Of a stretch of DNA of 64,000 nt, positions 47,309-59,329 are shown piece by piece. The position numbers and the translations under genes are program-made. Numbering within the stretch: position 1 is the stretch's first letter; each line of letters opens with the position of its first letter. Source of the stretch: Kalmusia sp. IMI 367209. Taxonomy: Eukaryota; Ascomycota; Dothideomycetes; Pleosporales; Didymosphaeriaceae. Under the pieces are notes generated by a model that ran no database searches, had not been told where the DNA came from, and saw nothing but the letters and a program-made list of their open reading frames with translations. The stretch spans positions 124,001 through 188,000 of the forward strand of contig JAPEUQ010000011.1 of the NCBI GenBank assembly GCA_027946365.1. The letters are read 5' to 3'.

Positions 47309-48563
47309 GTCCAGACCAGGCCCCTATGACAGTCCTAAAAATGAGCGTACTTGAATCGAAATGGACGGTGACCTTGACGGACACGGACAATGACGCTCAA
47401 ACAACGTAGCAGAATGCGAGACGACGAGACGCCCGTCCCAGGGATCACCGAAGGTTATGTCAAGTCCGAGGGCCCCCTCTCGGCGTGGAGCCGCTTCAGC
47501 ACCAACACATTCTGCACATCGAGAGCGTCGATACATGCCCTTGTGAGGCAAGCTCCTTTACGGCCCCCAGGCTAACCAGGGGTATGCGACCCGTGTGAGT
47601 GGTTTGCGAGGGCCGGTAAGGCTGAGGCCGAATGGGCTTGTGGCTGCGGCTGCGACTAGCGCCCTTTAGCTTCAGGCCTCCCACGAGAGTTTCGTCTCGT
47701 GGGAAGGATGAGAGCGGTTCCACGACAGTGCGAAGTGCTCGCGCCTAGAAGCCTGGACGTCGTGCAGCAGGACTGAGTCCCGATTCCTCTACCAGTATAT
47801 CGAGTGCCTTCTCTTTCGGAGCTCATTTCTTTTTGTCTGTCCCATCTCAGGGTGACCATGTCCAGAGTAGAGCGCAGAAAGCTTGGGGCGACAAGCATAG
47901 TACTCCGCCTTGGCTCCTACACCCAAACGGGGTTTACCGCTCACGCATTTGTCACGCGTGCAAGGATCCGTGGCAAATCCTTACTCCTGCAGTGAAATGC
48001 ACCCCAATCGAATCGGGCTCGGCAGCCTGGGATTGAGGCGCAAATCCTATTTTTGCACCGCGCCCGCGCCAAAGAGGCTCTCGTTCGCGCCTCCAGTACG
48101 CGGACGGTGCTCACGGAGTGACATCTTGCAGCATCAACTTTGTATAAATCCATCGCAGACTCCACGCCTCTCGCTGGACGGCGCGAATTTTTCCATATGC
48201 CGCGAAAGAGCTTGTTGTTGTGCGACATCTTGCGCTTCGTCTGTTAATGAGATGGGAGGAGGATCTAAAGCTATCGAACGGCAACAGCCGAGCAATTACT
48301 GCGCGCATCAGACACGGTTAGGGCATTACTTCATGAGGGCAAAGGTGTTGGGTTGTGAAAGTAAGATGTTAATAAATCACCGAGAGACGGCTCAAAATCT
48401 TGGACGCGGAAAAACCTCACCTCCAGTGAGCGTTCCTCCGGTCTGACATAACTTTGGTATCGAGTGGACCCTTTTAACGCCGCTAAATATTCTAATGCCT
48501 ATGCACCACTGTGTCGTTGCATCATTAAACGCCCGAAATCACACGTACTGCGCCAATAGGTGC
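47309..48563. other. Intergenic, nothing recognised
   Basis: About 1.25 kb between the PAN-like gene start and the Nog1 3' end. An open frame of 178 codons at 47910-48446 plus has no family match and no supporting features. Confidence 0.45.
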
Positions 48564-50724
48564 TCATCTTCTGTTCGCACTGAAACTACGCTTGCCCGTG
48601 ACCTACACGACAATTAGCATTGACCACACGCAGAAATGAGGATACTCACCAGATGCTTAATCAAAGATCCGGTTTGATGCCTATCGGCTTCACCCTGTCT
48701 GGCCATTCTGTTCATCTTCTTCTGGGACAGCTTAGCCAACCTCTCAGCGTTTGAACGAGCAAGCTCGTTCGTGACACCATCGGTCCTGCGATTCGTGCTC
48801 TGGCTCCTGGCACGGCTCTTCGCCCGTTCAAGAGCAGCTTTGGGTGTGTCAATCTCCATGGCATCGCCGTCGACGCCTTCTGAACGGCCACGAGCCAGGC
48901 TACGTCCGCGACTCTGGCTACGCGCCCGGGCGGCAACCTTGGAAGTATCATAGCCAAGACTCTCGAGATGGGCTTCCATTTGGGAACTTTTGACGGCTTT
49001 CGCAGAACGAGGAATGACGGCTCTGTTCTTGAGACTCTTCCGCATCTTCGCTTCGTTGCGAATGAGCTGCCTCTTTTCTCGGATGAGCTCCGCCTTGTAT
49101 CTGATATCAGCCTCTTCCGCATCTTCTAGGTCGTCCTCGGACTCGTAGAAACCCTCGGCTTCGAGCTTCTCCTCCTCTTCCTCCAAAGCCGCCAGCTTGG
49201 CCTCAATATCGGGATCGATGAAGTCGTACACATTCTTGCCATCAAAGACTTCAGGGATCCTGTCTTCCTTCCATTCTGGGTTTTCAAGAATGTAGTTCTT
49301 GCGCATGTTGAAATTGTAGACTCCTGCGCCGCCTTCCTCCTCTTCAAGATCCCGCTCAAGCCTTATCCGGTCTGGATCGGCTGGATCGTATTTCTTCCTG
49401 TTCTTCACGGCTTCGGGAATGGAAGTCTCGCGAACGACGCCGCCAAGAGGCTGAGCAACGTGAATGCGGCGGAGTAGATCACCGAGTCTTCCAGTTGGCT
49501 CACCAGAGCTGTTCGTGCCTGCCTTGAGCTTCTCCGCGTTCCGCGCAGCGAGAAGACGGTCGCATGCAGCATTTCGGACATTCATGAGTCCCTCGGTTGT
49601 AGTGCAGGAGAGCTGAAGCAACTCCACTTCACCCGACTTGAGCATTCCCTGGAGCTGCTCTTGCGTCGCAGGGTCCAAGTCTTCTGGCCTCGTGAGATCA
49701 ATTTTGTTGATCACGATGAACACCAATTTGTTAGCGAACAAAGGTTTGCTATAGTCATGTTAGTCACTGTGCCGTACAACAACATGTTTTCCCACGTACA
49801 TAGAGTTGAATAGTGAGACTTGTGCGGCCACCGAATAACCACACTGCTCGGACAGATCCATGAAGTAGAGCACAGCGGCGCGCAAATGAGCAATGGCGCA
49901 AATTGACTGATGCTCAATTGTGTTCATCTCTTCAAGCGGATGATCGAGGATTCCAGGAGTATCAATGGCCTGGAATCGTAGCATTTTGTAGTCAAAATGA
50001 CCAACGAACAAACTCTTGGTTGTGAAGGCATAGGGCTGGACATCAACATCCGCCCTTGAGATCCCCTTCAGGAACGATGACTTGCCAACATTCGGGTAGC
50101 CGCAAATGACAAGCGTACGGGTGTTCGGATCGATCGCGGGGAGACGTCCCAGATGCTGTCGCACTTGCTCCAAATAGACAAGGGGGTCTTTGAGACGCTT
50201 GCAAATCGTGGCCATACGACCGAGCGCGGCGCGCTTCAGGTTCTTACATTGGAACAAACTCTGGCTACCCAAAAAATTAGCACCTGCCAGCTGTGTCTTC
50301 GCAGCATTCTACGCACCCATATTTGATGAGCCTGACATAGTCACGAGCCACAGCCTCGATCAGGGACTTGGCAGTATTCAGTTGTCCGAGAGCAATTCTA
50401 AAGTGGTCTGCATCGTAGAGGGTGTTCAGAAGGTCGCGGTGGAACGGATGGATGTCCTGGAGGCGCGGAAAGCCGTTGATGGTGGCGGACAAGCGCTCGG
50501 TGAAGGTCTCGGACGTGTACTTGACTTTGCGGGTGTAAAACGCTCGGATTCGGCTGATTTTGAAGCCAGCACGAATCTGTGTGGGCAGTCGCCTCTGTCT
50601 GCGCACAGTTAGCCCCGCGCAGGTTGCGGTAGGAAAGGACGTCGTACGTTCGCGAGAGCACAATATCGAGGAATTCCTGCGACGTCGGCACGACGGGGAT
50701 GTCTTTCCACTGGGTCTTCGACAT
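48564..50724 (-). CDS. NOG1: Nucleolar GTP-binding protein 1
   Basis: The 653-residue protein has five exons, complement(join(48564..48602,48650..49748,49800..50264,50317..50598,50648..50724)). Introns are 47, 51, 52 and 49 nt. Joins give [40 protein letters not shown] and [16 protein letters not shown] motifs: G1 [13 protein letters not shown]3 [13 protein letters not shown]4 NKIDL. Family marks ALGRMATI and [19 protein letters not shown] are present. The C-terminal third is charged with RS repeats ([18 protein letters not shown]). Nog1 acts in pre-60S assembly, with its tail threaded into the peptide tunnel region (established). The gene is intact. Confidence 0.95.
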
Positions 50725-52673
50725 GTTTGCTTGGACACAGTGTGGTGAGAGGTGTGCGAGCTGGGACAGCTTCGGAAGGCGAGCATCTATCGATACCAGA
50801 AATTTTGTCAGTTTTGCGAAAACTTGGCGCTAGCAAGGATCCACTAGCCGAGGGCCGTTCCCACATTGGGCCACCGCCCCGCCCCGTCCTTCACCACTCG
50901 GCATCCCACTACCTTTCGCTTTCACAGTCGATCGTGAATCCTCGACATAGTTGTGCCGAGTCTGCATTACATACGCTACATGGATAGCTAGTTTGCCTGT
51001 GTGAAATGCCTGCTAACATGACGCATCATACCAACAACGACAATCCATCTACAGCACGCATTCTAAGCTGGTATGAGTTCTGCTTTGATATTTACCATAA
51101 GCCGTCAGGGTATGTCGCTTCCTTCTCTTATATGGATAAATATGTGTCCAAGAAAGAACCGCGACGTACCTTTCTGATTCCATTTCCAACATGTCCTTGA
51201 TAGCGATGCACCTCACTTCTTTCCTAGCTTTCCGACGCTTCGTCTTGTTCTCATTGGCCACTATGGCTAGTCGAGATGGGAGGTACGCTGGGGTAACTGC
51301 ATCATCCTTTCTCGTGTGATCCGAGCTTACCTGCTTTCCTTCGCTCGCTGCCCCGAGCTTAAGGCACCCGCTACTCCAGTCTGTTGCCTTGAGCTCTTGA
51401 AGCAGCCCATGCGTATTATAACATGCCTTTCTCTTTAAAGAATCATATAGGACTCTCTCTTCTCATGTATTATTACTATAAACCAAACGTCGCACTGCCA
51501 TGAGCCTGATTGCTCCTAGCTGCATCTGCCTACTTCAAAGGACATTGCAGACGGAGCACCTTGAACGCCCATCCTCGAATTATCAAGCATAGGAGTAGCT
51601 ATTTATCGCCTCTACTCCTGTGCCTGGTGTATTGATCAATTATCATAGGTGCTCCTTGGCTTCTCCACTATTGCATATCTCACCATAACTCATTTGGTCT
51701 CTCATTATGTCACCGCGTATAACCCCCGCTGAGTTGGTTCTGCCATCAAAGAGCACACGAATCTAGTCCATTGTAGTATCCTTACCCTCATCTGACACAA
51801 GGTCATATTACAGGTAGATCATGGTTTTCGTTGCCCGGTTTTTATCATTTACCTTTCTATCGGCCATGGACTTCCTTGAGGGCTCCTTCCATGCAAATTA
51901 CCGTTTACGTCTTATGAAAGTTTTCTCCATGTTTATAGTGGGTAGCTTGATGATAGGGACCTTGCAGCCTATACGAAGTCGGAAAATGGTTGGATACCTC
52001 TCATTGAGACGAAACTCTTTACCTAGGCCTGAGTGCGGAATGCCTTTCCGAACATCACCATGATCCCGCGGGCGGCTTTTCTCGACTGGTCCCGTGTATG
52101 GGCCTTTATTTGCCCAACTCTCTCGCTACCCGTATCATTCCTTCTTCTGACCTCACTGGTATCGGGACCATGTGTATCTCCTGGTATGTCAAGCACAAAT
52201 GCAGGGTTCCGTCATCCTTTGGATACCATCCAAAATTACTTCTGTGCTCGACATTGCGTACCTACTAAGTAATCGACTTTGCCTCGTCTAAGTTTTCGCT
52301 TTGATACCTGTTCATGCCTGATCCATTTGACGATCTAGTCTCTTGGTGCTAGTGTTGTCAGCCGGATTGATGGGGCAGAAATTTCGTGAATGGGCGAAGA
52401 AGATGGAGATATGAATTAGGAACGGAACACTGATGGTGGATGGAGATGATGACTGGGCAGTGGATATACTGGTGGGTGAGACAGGTTGTCTTTTAGTGAC
52501 ATTCTTTGCGAGTATTGGATCGAATCCGATCTGATTTGGTGATTGATAATATGTAATTCAAAATATTTCCGTACCAGTTTAATATCGTTTTCCTCCTCAT
52601 TGTAGCCTGTCCGGCTCAGAGTCCTGACGTTCCTCATAATATCGTAAATCATCGTGTCCGAACACGGCACCAC
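50725..52673. other. Intergenic, about 1.9 kb, nothing firm
   Basis: The region contains the Nog1 promoter. From about 51250 to 52320 the sequence is T-rich with scattered short frames (for example 51821-52063) that could be old mobile-element sequence, but no transposase or reverse-transcriptase motif was recognised. Confidence 0.4.
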
Positions 52674-53393
52674 TCACGCTCCGCCAACTTCCGCAATAAC
52701 CTTCTTCAGATTATGTATATCATGCGCGAACCGCCCCAAAAAGAGCCCATCCACGCCCTCCGATATCTTCGCAAATGTCCCCGGCCCCGCACTTCCACCA
52801 TACAGTATCCTCGTCACGCCCTTCCTCTCTCCAGCCAACTTCCTTAGCTCTTTCGTAACATTAACAACATGATCCGCATCGGCCGGTTCCTTAGCCCCAA
52901 TGGCCCACACAGGCTCATATGCCAGTATCACCTCTGCCTCATCTGGCACCGCTTCCAGCACAGCCAAGACCTGCGGCTTGCACTCCTCGATCGCCGCGCC
53001 CACCGCCGCACTCGCTACAGGATGGTGCGTCCGCTCCCCAATGCAGACCAGCGGCACGAGCCCATTGCGCGCCGCAGCACCCGCCTTCCGCGCAACCCAC
53101 TCGTCCGTTTCGCCGAACTGCGCTCGCCGCTCCGCATGCCCTATCTCGACGATGCGGACGCCAGCCTGGCGCAGCACGAGCGGCGACACCTCGCCTGTGT
53201 AGGCGCCCTTGTCTTCCCAGAAGGTGTCTTGCGCGCCGAGCAGGACGGACGACGGCTCGAGGATAGAGGCGGCGGAGACGAGGGAGACGAAGTCTGGGAT
53301 GACGAAGAGGTCGGTGCGGGCGTTGAAGGCGTCGGCGTCGAGGGCGAGGACGCCGCGGATGTAGGAGAGGGTGCCGGGGAGGTCGAAGTACAT
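52674..53393 (-). CDS. Triosephosphate-isomerase paralogue with disrupted N-terminus
   Basis: The frame starting MYFDLPGTLSYIRGVL has 239 codons and the TIM-barrel isomerase pattern: LGAQDTFWEDKGAYTGEVSP, catalytic His in IGHAERR, CIGER, catalytic Glu in LAYEPVWAIG, and the phosphate loop ILYGGSAGPGTF before GVDGLFLGRFAHD. It is a divergent paralogue rather than the glycolytic enzyme, which starts NWKMN. The expected start, RRIVGVS plus KMYF, is encoded just upstream, but RRIVGVS is in a different frame. So the first strand and the catalytic Lys (the K before MYF) lie outside the translated frame. Either a small indel at about 53395-53410 broke the gene or the sequence has an error. The substrate may be another phosphorylated keto-sugar (inference). 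Confidence 0.65.
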   Translation of the reverse strand: MYFDLPGTLSYIRGVLALDADAFNARTDLFVIPDFVSLVSAASILEPSSVLLGAQDTFWEDKGAYTGEVSPLVLRQAGVRIVEIGHAERRAQFGETDEWVARKAGAAARNGLVPLVCIGERTHHPVASAAVGAAIEECKPQVLAVLEAVPDEAEVILAYEPVWAIGAKEPADADHVVNVTKELRKLAGERKGVTRILYGGSAGPGTFAKISEGVDGLFLGRFAHDIHNLKKVIAEVGGA

Positions 53394-54377
53394 TTTAGGA
53401 GACGCCGACGATGCGGCGGGGACGGGTGGGGCGGCATTGGGAGGTTTGGGGCCCTAGGGGGACGCTCGGGAGCTGAGATAGTTCAGAAGGAAGATTTGAG
53501 GTGAGGTCAACTGATAGAGGGACCTGTATGGTGAGTAGGCTGGGTGCTAGACGCCGTACATCTAATGATGTCGTTGGGGTGGTCAAGGGTTACTGCAAGG
53601 GGCAAGCCCGGGGGCGGGGGAGCTTGGGTGAGCGAGGTCGGCCATGGTGGGAAGCGCGTGGAGTAACGACAACAGCTTTCTTTGTCGAGCTACGATTATA
53701 CAAGTTCGTCGTCATAGTCCATTTCATGTAGGAGCCTTCTTGTCTAGAACTAGAGGGAATTGTTAGGCAAGCGGCCATTATATTTGATGCTGCACGTTAA
53801 ACTCGCCGAGCGACCCCACGAGGCAGGGGTGAACGAATTTCATAGCGGGGTATTCTCCGAGAACAATCTACTCCCCGCACGCTCTGAATTGAATTGGACT
53901 GAAGTGCGTTGATTCACGCAGGATTGAATAGCATGTGAAGATTAAACCGTAGAGCAAGCAGACTGAACAATTAGCATGACAGGCCCAAAAGGGTCAGATC
54001 TTGGCGCGCGCCGATTGTTCGCCGATTCTTCAGACCGCCGCTAGCAGATGTGCTTTCCCTCTGCTGCGCACTCCTCCACCCGCATATTCACGCTAGACAC
54101 GTTCTGACCGCAGTCGTGGTTCATGCATCGCCATCTTGCGGATCGTTGGGCCCGCGTTCGCTACATTGGATAGCTGAGGTTTTGACTTGCAAGTCGGAAA
54201 GTTTGTGTTGGACGGACTCCGGTATGTCATAAAACCTCCGACCGACTGACACTCATATAGCGGGGAGCCCTGCAGTGTGGTTGCTGACCTGGGTACCGCC
54301 TAGACAACAGAGGATCATACGCACGAAGCGGCCAAGTTTTGTTTTCGTAGAGCCTCGTTACTGATTCCAACGCCATC
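53394..54377. promoter_or_regulatory. Divergent region between the TPI-like gene and the MTHFR gene
   Basis: About 980 bases. The left part encodes the out-of-frame RRIVGVS segment of the TPI-like gene. The rest should hold both promoters. No specific site was recognised. Confidence 0.45.
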
Positions 54378-56452
54378 ATGCACATCTCGAAGATGCTCGC
54401 CGACTCCAAGGCGGAGGGAAAGCCCACCTTCTCCTTCGAATTCTTCCCGCCGAAAACCGCCCAGGTATGCACAGGGGAGCTGCCGACATGAGACAATGGA
54501 GCTGATTTCTCGCAGGGTGTCCAGAATCTTTACGACCGCATGGACCGCATGCACGGCCTGGGCCCCAAGTTCATTGACGTTACTTGGGGCGCTGGCGGCA
54601 GTCTGTCGCACTTGACCTGCGAGATGGTCAAGGTGGCTCAGAGCGTATACGGCCTCGAGACATGCATGCACCTTACTTGTACCGATATGGAGCGCTCCAA
54701 GATCGACGATGCGCTGAAGACGGCCTACGACGCGGGCTGCACCAACATCCTAGCCCTGCGCGGCGATCCCCCGAGAGAGTCGGAAAAGTGGCAGGCGGTC
54801 CAAGGTGGATTTCGATACGCCAAGGATCTGGTCAAGTACATTCGTGAGCAATACGGGGACCACTTCGACATTGGCGTGGCGGGATACTCGGAAGGCAGCG
54901 ACGACAACGATGATGTGGACGAGCTCATCGACCATTTGAAGGAGAAGGTGGATGCTGGTGGCACCTTTATCGTCACCCAGATGTTCTACGACACCGACAT
55001 CTTTATCGATTGGGTGCACAAGGTCCGCGCGAAGGGTATCGATATCCCCATTATTCCGGGCATCATGCCAATCTCCACGCACGCTGCATTCCTGCGTCGA
55101 GCGAAGTGGTCCAAGATCAAGATACCTGAACCTTGGACTGAATCTCTCGAGCCCATCAAGAACGACGATGTGGAGGTCCGCGAGGTTGGCAAGGGATTGG
55201 TAGCCGATATGTGCCGCAAGCTGATCGATGCCGGCATTCTCCACCTGCACTTGTAAGCCGAGCCTTACCCTTTGCCTATAGTGCTGTTACTGACCTTTGA
55301 AGCTACACTATGAACCTCGCCCAGTCAACCCGTATGGTCCTTGAGGAGCTGGAGCTCCTGCCCGACGTCGAAAGCCCGCTGCAGAAACCTCTGCCATGGC
55401 GGCCTTCTCTTGGCCTCAAGCGCCGCGAAGAAAACGTGCGACCCATCTTCTGGCGCAACCGCAACCGCTCATACATCGCTCGCACTCAAGATTGGGACGA
55501 GTTCCCTAACGGCCGCTGGGGTGATGCCCGATCTCCCGCTTTTGGCGAATTTGATGCGTACGGTATCGGCCTGAAGGGTAGCAATCAGCAGAACATTAAG
55601 CTATGGGGATCGCCGACGTCAATTAAGGACATCTCGAACGTCTTCGTAAAGTATATGTCAGGCGAGCTCGAAGCGCTACCTTGGAGCGAGTCAGCCATCT
55701 CCAAGGAAGCGGATACTCTTCAGCAAAACCTTATTGACCTGAATCGACGCGGCTTCTTCACCATTAATTCTCAGCCTCCTGTCAATGGCGCCAAATCGAA
55801 CCACCCAGTATATGGATGGGGACCAGCCCATGGATATGTCTACCAGAAGGCTTACCTGGAGGTTCTGATTTCGCCCGAGTACATCGCGGAGCTGATCACG
55901 AGAATCGAGCGTGACCCTGAAATCACCTATTATGCTGTGAACAAGGACGGCGACCTCAAGACGAACTCACCCGAAGGACCGAATGCTGTCACCTGGGGTG
56001 TCTTCCCGGGCAAAGAAATCGTGCAGCCGACAATTGTCGAAGCAGTCAGCTTCCTGGCCTGGAAAGACGAGTTTTACCGGTTGGGCCAGCAATGGGCAAA
56101 CTGCCACCCCTCTACTAGCCCCTCTCGTTATGTAATTGAGGACGTGATGGACACGTGGTATCTGATCAACATAGGTGAGTATTGAGGTTACGCAATTGGT
56201 TGCATGCACTAACCTCACATGGTAGTTCACAACAATTTCCAAGAAGATAACGGCATTTTCCCACTCTTCAACGGCCTCGAGGTAGCCGACATGGAGAAAG
56301 AGCTCCATTCAGCTGGCCTTACAAACGTCGAGACGAACGGTAACCTTACTGCTAACGGTAAAGCCACCAACGGAACAAAATCTACTTTGAATGATCTCGT
56401 CGAAGCTGCAAAGTCCGCTGCGTCCACAGTGACCAACGGCATTACGGCGTGA
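54378..56452 (+). CDS. Methylenetetrahydrofolate reductase
   Basis: The 640-residue protein has four exons, join(54378..54464,54516..55252,55303..56174,56226..56452). Introns of 51, 50 and 51 nt keep frame: TAQ/GVQNLYDRM, HLH-F/YTMNLAQS and LIN-I-V/HNNFQ. It reduces methylene-THF to methyl-THF for methionine synthesis, with FAD. Catalytic-domain marks: FSFEFFPPKTA, FIDVTWGAGGSLS, NILALRGDPP, FDIGVAGYSEG, GGTFIVTQMFYD and IIPGIMPI. The eukaryotic C-terminal regulatory domain follows (WDEFPNGRWGDARSPAFGE, GYVYQKAYLEVL, AVTWGVFPGKEI, DEFYRLGQQWA). The last about 50 residues are a disordered, N/T-rich tail. The gene is intact; it corresponds to yeast MET13-type enzymes. Confidence 0.95.
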
Positions 56453-57222
56453 CCCCGCTCAGCTAGTTGTGATATCTGACCATATTTCCTGATCTTATTG
56501 CATTCAACCATCGAGCCCGACCGCAAACCTCGTTTGAATTGTCGCTCTCAACTCGCGGCCGGCAACCATCTCTTCATCTTCTTCTTTTGGCTTTTTCTTG
56601 GCTTATATTGGCGTTTGGACTCGCAGCTATATAAAAACTGCATGTGAAGGCATGTTAGGGCATGTTAGAGCGTGCATATATGGTGTCGATTCAACCTGAC
56701 GACCCTGATGAGATAACGAAGGGCAAATGCCAGGCAAACGAAAAAGTTGGTTGGTATGTATGTAAGATACCCGACTAGCCCCTCAACGGCGCTAGTCAAA
56801 TCTATCAAGATTTTAGGTGCGAAGTTTCTTAAGGGAATTTCCCGTTTATATCTACCACACGTGCTATCTCTATCGTACAAGTGCCGTCCCGGAAGCTCTC
56901 CACCTCGGTTCGGAGATAAAGCTAGCTTTGCGTTACGTCATCTTAGCTTCTCCACATCCACGCCGGCACTTGCAGCGTACTAATCGATCAAGACACTGCC
57001 TTATATCATTATAGAAGCGCAATTATACATGTATAGTCGATGCATCGAGCTTTGCGTATACTTCATCCGTCAATTCCTGGCCTATCTTGCTATACACGCC
57101 TTCAACGACGCCAAATTATCTTTCGAATCATCTCCCCATATTGGCTCTCAGTGCCCCACATCCTGCCCCTTCTGTCACCATACAGCACCACCACACCCCG
57201 ATTCAAGCCACCGAAGCCCAAA
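56453..57222. other. Intergenic, nothing recognised
   Basis: About 770 bases between two plus-strand genes, including the promoter of the alcohol dehydrogenase. The frame upstream of its start stays open to 57040, so a longer N-terminus is possible. Confidence 0.45.
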
Positions 57223-58359
57223 ATGACAGATGCTACGTACCACCCTACGCGCGGTCTCTGGCAACCAACTCAACTCCAGAGACTCTACTACGGGCCCGAA
57301 ACCGTGGGTACGCACTTGCTGGAATGCCTTTCCAGCAAGTCCAGCAAGGCATTCATCATAACGGGGAATTCCCTCGCAACTAAAACACCCCTGGTCAAAC
57401 AAGTCGAAGAGCTCTTGGGCCCCCAGCACGCAGGCACATTCTCTAAGATCGGCGAACACGCGCCTGTCGCCCAGCTAGACGAAGCATCCAAGCTTGTCGA
57501 AGGGGACACACACGTCGACACGGTAGTCAGCATAGGTGGCGGGTCTCCCATCGACTCTGCCAAAGCGATAAGCCACCGCGTGCACGAGAAGAGCGGGAAA
57601 TGGCTTTTCCACATTGCCATCCCGACGACGCTGTCTGCGTCCGAATGTACCATGATGGCGGGGTATACGCAGGCTGACGGTGTCAAGACGGGTGTGCGGG
57701 CGCCGGAGCTGGTTCCAAATGTTGTGCTGTATGATGCTGGATTTGCGAAGTACACGCCCGAGAGATTGTGGTTGAGCACAGGGCTGAGGGCGTTGGACCA
57801 TGCGGTCGAGTTGTTGTATCATCCTACTGCGGCTGAGATGCCGGCACGTTGGACGTGCTTGCAGGCTGCTGGAACACTGTTCTCACATCTGCCCAAATAT
57901 AAGAAGGACCCGGGCAACGAGGATACGATTACGCAGCTACAACTTGCTGCATTCGCTAGTCTAGGTTTCCTTGGCACGAATATTAAAGGTGGGTTGGGAT
58001 TGTCTCACGGACTGGGCTACGCGCTGGGGAGTCCGTACGGCATCCCTCATGGAATCACTAGCTGTCTTACGCTGGGGCATGTGGTCAAGTTGAAAGCTGA
58101 AGACAAAGGCGCTGCGGAGCAGATTGCGAGATTACTACCGTTCATCGGAGAGACACGTTCTGGGAACGATAGGGAAGATGCGGAGAAGGTGGGCGATGGC
58201 ATTTTAAGACTGGTCAAAGAGTTGGGATTAGATACTGATCTGAAGAATTATCAGGTTGGGCAGGATCAGATTTCAGTTATTACGAAGAGGGCGAGTGGGC
58301 AGGATGAGGGTGGGCCGTTGTATAAGAAAGTAGAGACGTTAGTCACAGGGTTGTTCTGA
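57223..58359 (+). CDS. Iron-type alcohol dehydrogenase / maleylacetate-reductase-like
   Basis: A single exon of 378 codons from MTDATYHPTRGLW. It belongs to the dehydroquinate-synthase-like Fe-ADH superfamily. The NAD-binding loop is VVSIGGGSPIDSAKAI; PTTLSASECTMMAGYT and the metal-ligand helix GLSHGLGYALGSPYGIPHGI follow, with ALDHAVELLYHP between. Fungal relatives include maleylacetate reductases and uncharacterised alcohol dehydrogenases; GGGSPID favours the latter. An upstream in-frame ATG at 57040 would add a basic, hydroxylated 61-residue leader that could be a mitochondrial presequence; I prefer the shorter start because the leader is atypical in length. The gene is intact. Confidence 0.85.
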   Translation: MTDATYHPTRGLWQPTQLQRLYYGPETVGTHLLECLSSKSSKAFIITGNSLATKTPLVKQVEELLGPQHAGTFSKIGEHAPVAQLDEASKLVEGDTHVDTVVSIGGGSPIDSAKAISHRVHEKSGKWLFHIAIPTTLSASECTMMAGYTQADGVKTGVRAPELVPNVVLYDAGFAKYTPERLWLSTGLRALDHAVELLYHPTAAEMPARWTCLQAAGTLFSHLPKYKKDPGNEDTITQLQLAAFASLGFLGTNIKGGLGLSHGLGYALGSPYGIPHGITSCLTLGHVVKLKAEDKGAAEQIARLLPFIGETRSGNDREDAEKVGDGILRLVKELGLDTDLKNYQVGQDQISVITKRASGQDEGGPLYKKVETLVTGLF

Positions 58360-58489
58360 ACATGTGGGGGTGGTAAAGGTCAGCGAGGGAAATATGTAAG
58401 GGGCCACGTGGAAACGTGATGTTTAGGATGTTCGGCTGTGAATGACCTCATCGTTCCCAACACCGTTCTTTAAATGGTATCTGGAAGAC

Positions 58490-59240
58490 TGCACTGCAAT
58501 CTTTGGCGCTGACGAAGGGCTCTGGATATCGCATGACGTTTGTTAACGTATGACTTGATTGGCAGACTTGATTGGCAGACAGGAGTCAAATCCGCGTGAT
58601 CGCTTCCATTTGCATAGTATTTGCATAGTGATCTTTAGCGTGGACGAGCAGTTTAGAGTCTCGTGCAACCTCAGCGTGCTGGTCGACTTGTTGGTGAGAT
58701 AGAAGTGGCAGATCAGTATCACGGACGAATATCTCTTGTGGCAAATGATAGTCTATCACTGGGTTGGTGTTCAAGTAACAAATGATTGGGGCTCAACATT
58801 GTGAACAAATCCAGCTAGGTCAACACTCGTGAAATGAGAGACTAGCAAGGCTTTAAGGGCCGATTGGTACCTTTAAAGTCTTGCAGACCAAGCCATTTAA
58901 GCATTCGTTTCTGTGGTTATTAACTTTCACTTTAGCCTCCGGCCTCGACAAGCAATTCAAAGTCTTGTCAATCTTAGTGCGGTGACTTCACTGGTCAGAA
59001 GGAGAAGACGAATCCGTCAGAACGTCATGATCTAGACACTGCGATCTTTGGCCCAGACAAATGATTTTGGATTGAATGTTCAGTCGCGGGTGGCCTAAGA
59101 CCTGAGTCTGCATTTTGTTTCCGTTAACGAACTTAGTTTGCCTCTTCTGATAAAAGTGCCATGTTCAACATCAACGAATAGTTTAGAGCGTTGCACAAGT
59201 TTGAGTGAATGTTCTGTTTGGCCATTCTGATGTTGGGTTG
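58490..59240. repeat. Diverged repeat units, possibly RIP-altered
   Basis: The core RATCTTTRGC occurs at about 58499, 58630 and 59043. A second core, GACGAGCAGTTTAGAG, is at about 58642, with variants GACAAGCAATTCAAAG at about 58948 and AACGAATAGTTTAGAG at about 59174. The differences between copies are mostly C/T and G/A transitions, as in repeat-induced point mutation. On the minus strand, short frames in two copies resemble each other (RDSKLLVHAKDH against QRSKLFVDVEHG), suggesting a decayed repetitive gene. Confidence 0.5.
58552..58580. repeat. 13-bp direct tandem duplication
   Basis: GACTTGATTGGCA occurs twice in tandem followed by GAC. This is a recent, exact local duplication. Confidence 0.9.
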
Positions 59241-59329
59241 CTGTTAGGCCACAATTGTTTGCATTTTGGGCGAAGGTTGTGTTCAAGCGGAGATATTGCA
59301 TGTAGCCAGATTTCTTAAGCATACAGAAT

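Larger units (their letters stand above)
58360..59329. other. Intergenic zone of diverged repeats
   Basis: Between the alcohol dehydrogenase and GMC 3' ends. It holds at least three diverged copies of a repeat and a 13-bp tandem duplication, with no intact gene. See the separate repeat entries. Confidence 0.55.

Noticed and set aside
50313..50316. Nog1 donor placed four bases downstream (GGGTGC/GTAG)
   Set aside because: It breaks the total reading frame and inserts an extra residue; donor GG/GTGCGT gives KYGQSLFQ as in the family.
51821..52272. Possible retrotransposon or transposase fragment
   Set aside because: No reverse transcriptase, integrase or DDE motif could be read in any frame; too weak to call.
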